Below are positions 27,344-35,584 of a DNA stretch of 64,000 bases, in pieces. Source of the DNA: Fibrobacter succinogenes. GTDB taxonomy: Bacteria > Fibrobacterota > Fibrobacteria > Fibrobacterales > Fibrobacteraceae. The position numbers and the translations under genes are program-made. The notes beneath the pieces are model-generated. The model ran no database searches. It had not been told where the DNA came from and saw only the letters and a program-made list of their open reading frames with translations. Numbering within the stretch: position 1 is the stretch's first letter; every line of letters begins with the position of its first letter. The stretch spans positions 372,001 to 436,000 of the forward strand of contig CACZAD010000007.1 in assembly GCA_902779055.1 (NCBI GenBank). The letters run 5' to 3'.

Positions 27344-27406
27344 AAGTACTCATTTTTTGTATTTTTCGCTCAAATACAATAACATTTTTTGTTTTAAGGA
27401 GTACTT
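27344..27406 (+). promoter_or_regulatory. Leader with possible stem covering the ribosome site of the outer-membrane protein gene
   Basis: AAGTACTC (27344-27351) is exactly complementary to GAGTACTT (27399-27406), which includes part of the AAGGAG ribosome site and ends at the base before ATG 27407. A TACAAT word at 27374-27379 could be the -10; if so, the upstream arm would not be transcribed and the pair would act only as DNA. An 8-bp inverted repeat TTTATAAT/ATTATAAA (27313-27320, 27333-27340) lies just upstream. Confidence 0.35.
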
Positions 27407-28288
27407 ATGAAAAAACTCATATTGGCATCTGCTATTGCCATGATGTGCCTTAGCGCAAATGCCTTTGCCGAAGATGACGGTTATGGTAACGATATCCCGG
27501 CTGCAAGGGTCGAGGGCACCGTCGATGATGGCTATGGCAACAAGCTTCCGTCGAATGGCCCGGAATACAAGAGTTTCGAAGATGCTCGTTCTTCGAGCCG
27601 TGGTGGTGTTCAGGGCATTCCCTTCAATATGGGTCTCCACCTTGCTTTTGGTTTGGGCACCTATTGGGATTACCCGACGGATCGTTATCTGGTGGAATAT
27701 TTTGGCGAAAATGACTGGCTCACCGTTAACTTTGACATCGGTGGCGTTGCCAAGATAAAGATGAGTAACCTTGTGAGCATCGTTCCCGAAGTGAACTTCG
27801 GCTTCAACTTTACATCGAGAGAAGTTGGTCGTGATCGCTACTACAAGGTCGAAGAATCCCGTACCCTCATCAATGTGAATGTTCCGGTGGCACTCCGTTT
27901 TACGCCGCTCCCGTATGCCTATGTTGAAGCTGGCGCCCGTTTCAATTTCAACTTGGGCACCTCCCATACTTTGGACTGGTATGACGAAGATGGCAATGCC
28001 CTTAAAGACTGGAATGGCAAGGAAGTTTCTGAAGAACTGGACAAGTGGGAAGCCAAGGCTTTCATTCCATCCTTTATCGCAGGCTTTGGCGGTACTGTAA
28101 GGGCCAACGGTCACGAATTGGATTTGGGCATCCGCTTGATTCTTGATCTTGTGGGTGTCGAAAAGGATGACGATATTGACTTCACTTACGAAGGCGAAGT
28201 CCTCACTGTTAACGGCGAGAAGCTTGTTGTCGAAAACAAGACCAAGATGTGGGCCATCCAGTTCTTCGTGAACTACTACCTCTTCTAA
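27407..28288 (+). CDS. Outer-membrane beta-barrel protein, function unknown
   Basis: 293 residues: signal peptide (MKKLILASAIAMMCLSANAFA) and a mature N-terminus with two DDGYGN words about 20 residues apart. From about residue 65 alternating hydrophobic strands (MGLHLAFGLGTYWDY, LVSIVPEVNFGFNF, VPVALRFTPLPYAYVEAGARFNFNL) lead to a C-terminal aromatic strand (FFVNYYLF), as expected for a small barrel of the PorT/OmpW type. No enzyme motif is seen. A monocistronic unit ending in a terminator. The role could be structural or in uptake; I cannot assign it. Confidence 0.75.
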   Translation: MKKLILASAIAMMCLSANAFAEDDGYGNDIPAARVEGTVDDGYGNKLPSNGPEYKSFEDARSSSRGGVQGIPFNMGLHLAFGLGTYWDYPTDRYLVEYFGENDWLTVNFDIGGVAKIKMSNLVSIVPEVNFGFNFTSREVGRDRYYKVEESRTLINVNVPVALRFTPLPYAYVEAGARFNFNLGTSHTLDWYDEDGNALKDWNGKEVSEELDKWEAKAFIPSFIAGFGGTVRANGHELDLGIRLILDLVGVEKDDDIDFTYEGEVLTVNGEKLVVENKTKMWAIQFFVNYYLF

Positions 28289-28315
28289 AATTTGACTTTG
28301 TTTGAATTTTAAAGG

Positions 28316-28345
28316 TCTCCTCCGCAATGGGGGAGATTTTTTTTT
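28316..28345 (+). terminator. Rho-independent terminator after the outer-membrane protein
   Basis: TCTCCTCC (28316-28323) pairs with GGGGGAGA (28329-28336, one G-T pair) and a run of nine or so Ts follows. Confidence 0.85.
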
Positions 28346-28429
28346 GAAAAAACAAAAAAAATGGCGAACAAAATCCTGAAAAAAGCGTGTTTATATAGTA
28401 GACACGTTTTTTTATAGGAGAAAATATTG

Positions 28430-29131
28430 ATGATGCATAATCAGGTTGCGCTGGTCTCGAAAAACAAATACAGTTTGATGCCGCGGGAAAAGCTGGAATA
28501 TGCCGGTGTTGGCGCCTTGAGCAACGAGGAACTGTTGGCGATTATTCTGGGGAGCGGCAGTCATGATTGCGATGTCTTTGAGCTTTCGCGGAACCTTGCC
28601 GATTTTTTGTCAACCGAAACGTCTGTCCCGTCCTTGGCGCGTCTCAGGAGCATTCGCGGGCTGGGGAAGGTCAAGGCGTCGCAGATTTTGGCCTGCCTGG
28701 AACTTTCGGGGCGTTTCATCTTGAGCGATAAGGCGATTCCTGTCTCGTCACCTGAGGACATTCTATCGCGTGTTTCGTATATGAAGTACGAGTCGCAGGA
28801 ACATCTCGTGGTCATTTCGCTGAACTCGGCGAATTATGTTATACGGGTCCATGAACTTACGACGGGGCTTGTCAACCAGACTCCCGTGCATCCGCGCGAA
28901 GCCTTTGCTCTTGCAATCGAAGACCGCGCCGTTTCCGTTATTTTTGTTCATAATCATCCGTCCGGTTCGTTGGAACCCAGTACCGAAGATATGTCTATTA
29001 CGCGGGTTCTCTGCGCATCGGGAAAGATTCTGCAGATTCCAGTTCTTGATCACGTCATCATTGGCCGAAGTGGTTTTACGAGTCTGTGTCGACGCTACCC
29101 GGAACTTTTCGAAAGTACGTTCTTTAAATGA
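28430..29131 (+). CDS. radC: RadC-family JAB/MPN-domain protein
   Basis: 233 residues from ATG 28430, nine bases after AGGAG; a TTG at 28427 and an ATG at 28433 are alternatives. The N-terminal half has the helix-hairpin-helix-like region (LGKVKASQILACLELSGRF). The C-terminal half is the MPN/JAMM metal site: E at the start of the domain, then HNHPSGSLEPSTED, giving the HxHPSG-D signature. Historically called a DNA-repair protein; the biochemical role is still unclear. A CGTGT...ACACG hairpin with Ts (28385-28411) sits just upstream and may overlap the promoter. Confidence 0.92.
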   Translation: MMHNQVALVSKNKYSLMPREKLEYAGVGALSNEELLAIILGSGSHDCDVFELSRNLADFLSTETSVPSLARLRSIRGLGKVKASQILACLELSGRFILSDKAIPVSSPEDILSRVSYMKYESQEHLVVISLNSANYVIRVHELTTGLVNQTPVHPREAFALAIEDRAVSVIFVHNHPSGSLEPSTEDMSITRVLCASGKILQIPVLDHVIIGRSGFTSLCRRYPELFESTFFK

Positions 29132-29299
29132 CTTATGTAAATATTTCGCAATAAAACCCTGAAAAATAAAAAACATGTATTATTTATCAATTTTTTTAAA
29201 TACGAAAATTTGCGGACTTTTTTTTAAAGAGTTATATTTCACTTAAACAATTACTAGAATGACCTTTCCATAAAGGGTTGGTCTAAATAAGGAGACTCT

Positions 29300-31645
29300 A
29301 TGAAACGAGTAGCTATGGGATTGGCTTTTGCTTTGGCGGTTTCCGCCTTTGCAGACCAACATGCCCAGACGATGAATACGACTGCTTTTGGCGGCGTCAA
29401 TAAGACGCAGTCAGCACAGTCTCTTGGACATTCAAAACTTGTCTTCTCCGCTTTGGCAAATTACGCTTTCGGAAATAAGATGTTCCAGCCTATGACTGAA
29501 GGAATGCCTGATGCTCAGCAGGTTCACTACACCTTGCAGAGAACCGCAGATGGCAAGCAGTCCGATGTTTCTGGCTATAAGGGCGTTTCCGCTTACGTCG
29601 GTCTTGCTATTGGCCTTTGGGACTACTTCGACTTCGGTGCTACGTTGCCGGTCTACCTGGACCAGTTCAAGGGCAATATCCTCGGCAGCGCTAACGAAAC
29701 TCTTGGTGGCAACGGTGCCGCAACGAAGAAGGCTTACATCGGTAACGTGACCTTGAACCTCAAGGCTCGCGCACCGCTTCCGTCTGACCAGCCGGTCGAC
29801 GTGGCTGCTTTCGGTCGTTTTTCTCTCAACACCTCCAAGGACAAGGAACAGGGTCTTTGGGTCCGTGAACCGGAATACATCCGTAAGGATGGCGTGGCTT
29901 ATGCTTACGGTTCTCCCAAGTCTGTCTTGACTGGCGGTCTCGCTGTGACGATTGACCTTGCTAAGGTTGATCTCGCCGCCCTCCTCTTCCACTTGAACGG
30001 TGGCTACCGCTACTCTTTGGACAAGGACTATCAGTCCTTCCCGTTTGCAAGTGCCGCTGCTGAATTCTTCCTGTTGGACTTCTTGTCCTTCTTCGGTGAA
30101 TTCTACATGGACTTCCAGACGAAGGCTTACGAATGGACGGCCACTTACGGTGAATATGCTTACAATTTCAGCGAAAAGCTCGACATGAAGCAGGTCACCG
30201 GTGGTGCCGTGTTCCACACGCCGATCGGTCTTGACATCCAGCTCGGTGCTTCTATTTATGTTGGTAACAAGAATTTTGTTCATAACATCCAAGTTCTCAG
30301 AGGCGACGAAGCCTATGCAGAAGGCGTGAGAATCACGAAGACTCGCGTCAACCCGGAAATGACGGTGTTCGGTGGCCTTACATGGTCTGGCTACCTCATG
30401 CCGCAGGACCGCGATGGCGATGGAGTGCCTGATGCCGAAGACCGTTGCCCGAGCGACTACGGTCATCGTTTGAATGCTGGTTGCCCGATGGGTAGCCCGG
30501 ATACCGACGAAGACGGTATTTGCGATGCTTGGGTTTCTGAAAAGGGTATGCTTGATGAATTCCGCAACGTTTGCGAAGGCATCGACCAGTGCCCGAACGA
30601 AAAGGGTAATAGCACCAATGGTTGCCCGACGGACGATCCGGATGCCGACAAGGATGGCGTTTGCGATGGTTGGGTCAGCCAGAAGGGTCAGCTTGACCAG
30701 TTCAAGGATATTTGCGAAGGTATTGACCAGTGCCCGGCACAGGCTGGTACGCTCATGAACAACGGTTGCCCGGAAGACAATCCGGATCCGGATGGCGACG
30801 GTCTCTGCTCTCCGTGGGTCACCGACAAGAACAAGCTCGATCAGTATGCCGGCGTCTGCAAGGGCTACGACATGTGTCCGGGTGAAGCCGGTGCTGCTGC
30901 CAACAAGGGTTGTCCGTGGGATGATCCGGACTCTGACGGCGACGGCATGTGCGACGAATGGGTTGTCCAGAAGAAGCTTGGCTACTACTTCGAAAAGGCT
31001 GCTGAAGACGAATCCGTTGCTAAGGAATGGTTCATCTCCAAGTCCTGCAAGGGTCTCGACAAGTGCCCGCTCGAACACGGCCCGGCTGCAAATGATGGTT
31101 GCGCACTCCCGGATCCGGACCTTGATAAGGACGGCGTCTGCGATGCATGGGTCACCGAAAGAAATATGTTCAACCTCTTCGAAGGTGTCTGCGCTGGTCT
31201 CGACCGCTGCCCGGCTGAAGCAGGTGACGATGGATTCGGATGCCCGAAGAAGAAGGTCGAAAAGCTCGAAGGTATCTCCTTCAAGAGCGGCTCTGCTACC
31301 GTCAACGCAAATGCAAAGAGAATCCTTAAGGGTATCGCCCAGAAGCTCAAGGAAGACGATGCTTACAAGGAACTCAAGATTGTGATCCAGGGTCATACCG
31401 ACAACCGCGGTAAGGCCAAGAAGAACCTCAAGCTCTCTGACCGCCGTGCTAAGGCCGTTATGAAGCAGCTCACGAAGTTCGGCGTTGCTAAGGATCGCAT
31501 CAAGGCTATCGGTCTCGGCTCTACCTGCCCGGTTGACGACAACTCCACGGCAGACGGTCGCGAAATGAACCGCCGTATCGAAATGCACTTCGTCACACCG
31601 GAAAATGACGGTATGAAGTGCGAAAGCAACTACGTCGGTGACTAA
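29300..31645 (+). CDS. OmpA-family outer-membrane protein with thrombospondin type-3 repeats
   Basis: 781 residues. Signal peptide about 1-19; barrel about 25-365; then six calcium-binding-type motifs of the form DxDxDG (for example DRDGDGVPDAEDRCP, DTDEDGICDAW, DLDKDGVCDAW) up to about 650. Each longer unit spans about 46 residues and carries cysteine pairs (GICDAW ... VCEGIDQCP ... GCP), likely disulphides. Residues about 660-781 form the OmpA peptidoglycan-binding domain (GHTDNRGKAKKN, LSDRRAKAV, MNRRIEMHF). It should tether the outer membrane to the cell wall over a long rigid spacer. A GTTATATTTCAC -10-like element lies about 70 bases upstream. Codon use suggests high expression. Confidence 0.92.
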   Translation: MKRVAMGLAFALAVSAFADQHAQTMNTTAFGGVNKTQSAQSLGHSKLVFSALANYAFGNKMFQPMTEGMPDAQQVHYTLQRTADGKQSDVSGYKGVSAYVGLAIGLWDYFDFGATLPVYLDQFKGNILGSANETLGGNGAATKKAYIGNVTLNLKARAPLPSDQPVDVAAFGRFSLNTSKDKEQGLWVREPEYIRKDGVAYAYGSPKSVLTGGLAVTIDLAKVDLAALLFHLNGGYRYSLDKDYQSFPFASAAAEFFLLDFLSFFGEFYMDFQTKAYEWTATYGEYAYNFSEKLDMKQVTGGAVFHTPIGLDIQLGASIYVGNKNFVHNIQVLRGDEAYAEGVRITKTRVNPEMTVFGGLTWSGYLMPQDRDGDGVPDAEDRCPSDYGHRLNAGCPMGSPDTDEDGICDAWVSEKGMLDEFRNVCEGIDQCPNEKGNSTNGCPTDDPDADKDGVCDGWVSQKGQLDQFKDICEGIDQCPAQAGTLMNNGCPEDNPDPDGDGLCSPWVTDKNKLDQYAGVCKGYDMCPGEAGAAANKGCPWDDPDSDGDGMCDEWVVQKKLGYYFEKAAEDESVAKEWFISKSCKGLDKCPLEHGPAANDGCALPDPDLDKDGVCDAWVTERNMFNLFEGVCAGLDRCPAEAGDDGFGCPKKKVEKLEGISFKSGSATVNANAKRILKGIAQKLKEDDAYKELKIVIQGHTDNRGKAKKNLKLSDRRAKAVMKQLTKFGVAKDRIKAIGLGSTCPVDDNSTADGREMNRRIEMHFVTPENDGMKCESNYVGD

Positions 31646-31668
31646 GACCTGATTCCAAAGTCTTAAAC

Positions 31669-31702
31669 CAAAAGCCCTGGGCTCTCGCCCAGGGCTTTTT
31701 TT
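31669..31702 (+). terminator. Rho-independent terminator of the OmpA/TSP3 gene
   Basis: AAAGCCCTGGG pairs with CCCAGGGCTTT around a CTCTCG loop, followed by Ts. Confidence 0.92.
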
Positions 31703-31729
31703 GTTCCCTGCATTGCATTCCCGCGTTTG

Positions 31730-31890
31730 ACGTCATCCCGGATTCATTGCGCAAGCGCAATGCCCTTCGGCTCAGCTATGTCAAAGAAATAAATTCTTTG
31801 CCGCAGCGTTCGCCTCGTATGCCTTTCCGGGGTCGCCTTGCACGGTTCCTCCAGCGTTGTCATCCCGGACTCCGTTCCGGGATCACCTTC
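31730..31890. repeat. Composite intergenic repeat: TGTCATCC palindromes plus two-stem modular element
   Basis: From left: GTCATCCCGGATT, stem CATTGCGC-AA-GCGCAATG (31745-31762), conserved CCCTTCGGCTCAGCTATG (31763-31780), stem CAAAGAA...TTCTTTG (31782-31800), conserved CCGCAGCGTTCGCCT (31801-31815), and after about 40 bases a full TGTCATCCCGG-ACTCCGTT-CCGGGATCACC copy (31858-31886). The central part matches the element at 38940-39003, with entirely different stem sequences. Confidence 0.75.
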
Positions 31891-31911
31891 CGAGATTTCT
31901 ACATTTGCAGT

Positions 31912-32166
31912 ATGACAAAACTTGATGAAATTTTAACCGCCAATAACTTTAGCAATCACGACCTCGTCGAAATGCTCCCCGTAAACTTGAACCACAAGAT
32001 GGTGCAGAAGGCCCGCCTTGGCAAGAAGCCCGTGCCCAAGCATACTCAGGACCTGATCTTGCAGGCTCTCAACAAGCTTTTGCTGCAGAACGCCGCCGAA
32101 GTCGAAGGCAAGGTCGCAAAGCAGTACAAGCGCGTCGACCTGTTTGGAACCGACGAAGTCGCTTAG
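31912..32166 (+). CDS. Small HTH-like protein, function unknown
   Basis: 84 residues from ATG 31912; the frame is open upstream but that part translates intergenic repeat sequence. The segment [31 protein letters not shown] (about residues 13-44) reads as a small helix-turn-helix with a basic recognition region, and the rest is helical and charged. There is no signal peptide. A -10-like word and the ribosome site are poorly defined because a repeat ends about 20 bases upstream. It probably binds nucleic acid; the target is unknown. It is separated from thyA by another repeat, so an operon is uncertain. Confidence 0.65.
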   Translation: MTKLDEILTANNFSNHDLVEMLPVNLNHKMVQKARLGKKPVPKHTQDLILQALNKLLLQNAAEVEGKVAKQYKRVDLFGTDEVA

Positions 32167-32202
32167 TATGGGCTTGGGACGAATTGCCCATACCCCTTAC
32201 AT

Positions 32203-32232
32203 TGTCATCCCGGCCTTTGTGCCGGGATCGCC
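32203..32232. repeat. TGTCATCC-type intergenic palindrome before thyA
   Basis: TGTCATCCCGGC and GCCGGGATCGCC flank a CTTTGT spacer, ending about 20 bases before the thyA ATG. It is likely part of the thyA leader transcript. Confidence 0.65.
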
Positions 32233-32252
32233 TTTTTATTACATTAACAAAT

Positions 32253-33065
32253 ATGAAGCAATACCTAGACCTTCTCCAAGACATTATTGACAATGGCGTG
32301 GACCGTTCTGACCGTACCGGCACCGGCACGCGTTCCGTTTTCGGCCGCCAGATTCGTTTTGACCTTTCCAAGGGCTTCCCGTGCCTTACGACAAAGAAGC
32401 TCCACTTGCGCAGCATCATTCATGAACTGTTGTGGTTTTTGAAGGGCGATACGAACATCAAGTATTTGCACGACAACAAGGTTACGATTTGGGACGAATG
32501 GGCCGACGAAAATGGCGACTTGGGTCCGGTCTATGGACACCAGTGGCGCAGCTGGCCTACCCCTGATGGCGGACACATCGACCAGATTGCAAATCTCATT
32601 AACAGCCTCAAGAACAATCCCGACTCCCGCCGTCACCTCGTTTGCGCCTGGAACGTTGCCGAAGTTGACAAGATGGCTCTTCCGCCGTGCCATTGCCTGT
32701 TCCAGTTCTATGTGGGCGGTGTAGGCGCAAGCGGCAAGCGTAAGCTCAGCTGCCAGCTTTACCAGCGCAGTGCCGACATGTTCCTTGGCGTGCCGTTCAA
32801 CATCGCTTCTTACTCGCTTTTGACGATGATGATGGCTCAGGTTTGCGGTTACGAGGCCGGTGAATTTGTGCATACCTTTGGCGACCTCCACTTGTACAGC
32901 AACCACTTTGACCAGGCTCGTGAACAGCTTTCGCGTGAACCGCGTGCGCTTCCGACGATGAAGGTCAATTCCGATGTAAAGGACTTGTTCGAATTCAAGT
33001 TCGAAGACTTTGAACTTGTCAATTACGATCCGTGGCCGACCATCAAGGCTCCGATTGCTGTTTAA
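32253..33065 (+). CDS. thyA: Thymidylate synthase
   Basis: 270 residues. Methylates dUMP to dTMP with methylene-tetrahydrofolate. ATG 32253 gives the canonical [15 protein letters not shown]; an earlier in-frame start would lie in repeat sequence. Signatures are [12 protein letters not shown] (phosphate Arg), [21 protein letters not shown], and ALPPCHC with catalytic Cys146, then [20 protein letters not shown]. It heads a nucleotide cluster with dgt and a HAD nucleotidase, and uses folate charged by GlyA. Its TAA overlaps the ATG of the phosphatase gene (TAATG), so the two are translationally coupled. Confidence 0.97.
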   Translation: MKQYLDLLQDIIDNGVDRSDRTGTGTRSVFGRQIRFDLSKGFPCLTTKKLHLRSIIHELLWFLKGDTNIKYLHDNKVTIWDEWADENGDLGPVYGHQWRSWPTPDGGHIDQIANLINSLKNNPDSRRHLVCAWNVAEVDKMALPPCHCLFQFYVGGVGASGKRKLSCQLYQRSADMFLGVPFNIASYSLLTMMMAQVCGYEAGEFVHTFGDLHLYSNHFDQAREQLSREPRALPTMKVNSDVKDLFEFKFEDFELVNYDPWPTIKAPIAV

Positions 33066-34063
33066 TGGAATCAAGCATTGACTTCATTGGCGATATTCAT
33101 GGGCACTACGATGAACTCGTAGCGCTCCTTGAAAAGCTGGGCTATACTTACCGGGAAGGGGCTTATCGCTATCCCGGAAACGCCCGAATGGTCGTCTTTT
33201 TGGGCGACTACATCGACCGCGGAAGTCAAGTGCGTGAAACGGTGAACCTTGTGCGGGCTATGCGTGATGCGGGTTCCGCGGTGGCGCTGATGGGCAATCA
33301 CGAGTTCAATGCCTTGAGTTTTTGGCAAGAGAACGGGCGTGGTGGCCGTGAAATCCATTGCGTGCGTGGCGGCTACTTGCGCGAACATACTTTTAACAAA
33401 GTAGCGATTCACGTGAAGACCGTCGAAAGCTACCGTGGCCGTAAAGCCGAGTTTATGGAAATGCTCGACTTTTTAAAGACGCTCCCGTTCTATTTGGAAA
33501 CGGATGCGTTCCGTGCGCAGCATGCTTGCTTTGATATGAAATGCGCCGATATGCTCAAGGCTCTGGGCATCCAGTCTTTTGCAGATGGCGATTTTGATGA
33601 ACTCATTGCCAGGGCGAACGACAAGTACAACGAATACGGTGATTCGCTCTACTTTCCGGTAAGCATTTTCTTGAAAGGTCCGGAGATGGACTTGACCGAT
33701 GGCATCACGTTCCGCGATGGGGAAGGCGTGCTTCGCAAACGCACTCGCCTTTGCTGGTGGATCGATCCGAAAAATGCCAACTTGCGCGAACTGAGTTTTC
33801 AGCCGGGCGTAGAATTGCCGCCGGTTGACGTTCCCGCCGAAGTTCATGAACGTGATTTTTACGGTCAAAATGAACGCCCGGTTTTCTTTGGGCATTATTG
33901 GTTGACGGGGCTTCCGGAACTGATTCGAGATAACGTCTGTTGTCTGGATTATAGCGTGGCCGGTTACCGTGGCGATGGTCGCCTTGCCGCTTACCGTTAT
34001 GACGGCGAACAAAAGCTCGATAACCAAAAATTCGTCTGGGTTGACGCTCGAACGGCATTATAA
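33065..34063 (+). CDS. PPP-family metallophosphatase
   Basis: 332 residues. The metal-binding motifs are in order: GDIHGH (about 9-14), GDYIDRG (about 47-53) and GNHEF (about 78-82), with later histidines in FFGHYWL. This resembles bacterial PrpE/ApaH-like PPP phosphatases, so the substrate may be a phosphoprotein or a dinucleotide such as Ap4A; sequence alone does not decide. The start overlaps the thyA stop by one base, and downstream dgt is separated by a repeat-rich gap. Placement with thyA and dgt hints at nucleotide housekeeping. Confidence 0.88.
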   Translation: MESSIDFIGDIHGHYDELVALLEKLGYTYREGAYRYPGNARMVVFLGDYIDRGSQVRETVNLVRAMRDAGSAVALMGNHEFNALSFWQENGRGGREIHCVRGGYLREHTFNKVAIHVKTVESYRGRKAEFMEMLDFLKTLPFYLETDAFRAQHACFDMKCADMLKALGIQSFADGDFDELIARANDKYNEYGDSLYFPVSIFLKGPEMDLTDGITFRDGEGVLRKRTRLCWWIDPKNANLRELSFQPGVELPPVDVPAEVHERDFYGQNERPVFFGHYWLTGLPELIRDNVCCLDYSVAGYRGDGRLAAYRYDGEQKLDNQKFVWVDARTAL

Positions 34064-34104
34064 AAAAAACATACCCCATAGCTGATTGTCATATTGCTAT
34101 ATTG

Positions 34105-34260
34105 GCACGCTTCGCGTGCATTTGACATCTTTGATGTCATGCGGCTACATTTCGGTCATAGGCCGATGCAAGCATCGCCTGCGACACTCAATTTGCACGC
34201 ATTTAGCTAGGCTCGGTCATGCCAATTGCGCTTCACGCAGTTGTCGCGACTCTCGCCTTA
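34105..34260. repeat. Repeat-rich gap between phosphatase and dgt (mini-hairpins of the modular family)
   Basis: Hairpins GCACGC-TTC-GCGTGC (34105-34119) and TGACATC-TTT-GATGTCA (34123-34139) are followed by two related modules: TTCGGTCATAGGCC then GATGC-AA-GCATC then TGCGACACTC (34151-34189), and GGCTCGGTCATGCC then GCGCTTCACGC then GTCGCGACTCTCGCCTT (34210-34259). The end words match those of the elements at 38.9 and 60.5 kb. No gene is visible in this 213-base gap. Confidence 0.65.
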
Positions 34261-34276
34261 TGCTAAATTTTAGTCT

Positions 34277-35584
34277 ATGCTACAATGGGATACGCTACTC
34301 TCTGCAACGCGTTACGGTCACCCGGCCGATCCGGATCCGAACCGTTCTGATTTTCATCGCGATTACGACCGTATTGTTTTTTCTACAGCTTTCCGTCGCC
34401 TGGGGCGCAAAACGCAAGTCCACCCCTTCTCGGTGAACGACCACGTTCACAGCCGTTTGACACACAGCCTTGAAGTTTCGAGCGTTGGTCGAAGCCTCGC
34501 GATCACGGTGTATCACCTGATTAAAAAGCACTTGCCAAAGTACGTGAACGAATACCAGTTCGGTACGATCGTGCAATCGGCTTGCTTGGCTCATGATATT
34601 GGGAACCCGCCGTTCGGTCATGCTGGCGAAGCGGCTATCCGCGAATGGTTCCGCAAGAATCGCAATTCGGCACCGATGTCCGAAATGAGCAAAAAGGAAA
34701 TTGCGGACTTCGAAAACTTTGACGGCAATGCGCAAGGCCATCGCATTTTGAGCAAGCTGGAATACCACTTCCTTGACGGTGGAATGCGCCTCACGTATGC
34801 GACCATCGGTTCCATGATCAAGTACCCGCGTCTTGCTTATTACGGCAACCCGACGAGCTTGTTCCAGACCGAAGCAGAACTTTACCGCGAAACGGCCGAG
34901 ATCCTCGGAATTCCTGAAGTGAAAAACGGCGTGTGGGCCCGCCATCCGCTTGTGTACCTGATGGAAGCCGCCGATGATATCTGCTATTCCATTCTCGACG
35001 TCGAAGATGCTATTGAGCTGGGGATTCTCACGTTCGGTGACGTGCGCAATATGTTCAGCTTTTTGTGCGGTCCCGAAGTGGACATCGACCGCGAATTCGA
35101 AGAAAACGGACAGAACTTCAGGGACTTCCTCAGCAGCATCCGCGGGCGCGCCATCCAGAACCTGATCGACGACGTGGCCGTCCTCTTTGTGAAGCATTAT
35201 GACCAGATTATGGAAGGGACTCTCGACAAGCATTTGATTGACCTTTCCCGTACCGATACCATGGAAGGCATCCGTATCGCAAAGCGCCTTGGCGTAGAAC
35301 GTATTTACCCGGACCGCCGCAAGACGGAACTCGAAGTTGGTAGCTACACGACGCTTAGCACGGTGCTCGAGGCGTTCATCAACGGTGTTTACGATTATCG
35401 CCAGAACGACCGCAATTCTTACCGCGCTAACCGAATTGTCCGCCTGATTGGACAAGCTAAGATTGGCCAGAGCGTCACGACTGCCGAGGCCTACCATCAG
35501 GTGCTCGACTTTGTGAGCGGCATGACCGATAACTACGCTACATACTTGGCTCGTCAAATTGGCGGGCTTGCCATGGGCTATTGA
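34277..35584 (+). CDS. dgt: Deoxyguanosinetriphosphate triphosphohydrolase (HD domain)
   Basis: 435 residues. Hydrolyses dGTP or other dNTPs to the nucleoside and tripolyphosphate. The N-terminal RRLGRKTQVHPF and SRLTHSLEVSSVGR supply the first metal His; CLAHDIGNPPFGHAGE is the HD pair. The length is between the short and long dGTPase classes. ATG 34277 is the first start after the repeats; no strong ribosome site is seen. The stop TGA overlaps the ATG of the nucleotidase gene (TGATG), so the two are coupled and act on the same nucleotide pool. Confidence 0.94.
   Translation: MLQWDTLLSATRYGHPADPDPNRSDFHRDYDRIVFSTAFRRLGRKTQVHPFSVNDHVHSRLTHSLEVSSVGRSLAITVYHLIKKHLPKYVNEYQFGTIVQSACLAHDIGNPPFGHAGEAAIREWFRKNRNSAPMSEMSKKEIADFENFDGNAQGHRILSKLEYHFLDGGMRLTYATIGSMIKYPRLAYYGNPTSLFQTEAELYRETAEILGIPEVKNGVWARHPLVYLMEAADDICYSILDVEDAIELGILTFGDVRNMFSFLCGPEVDIDREFEENGQNFRDFLSSIRGRAIQNLIDDVAVLFVKHYDQIMEGTLDKHLIDLSRTDTMEGIRIAKRLGVERIYPDRRKTELEVGSYTTLSTVLEAFINGVYDYRQNDRNSYRANRIVRLIGQAKIGQSVTTAEAYHQVLDFVSGMTDNYATYLARQIGGLAMGY

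Noticed and set aside
29432..31588. A 718-codon open frame antisense to the OmpA/TSP3 gene
   Set aside because: Again a codon-bias shadow: low-complexity translation and no recognisable domain, while the plus-strand gene has clear domains throughout.
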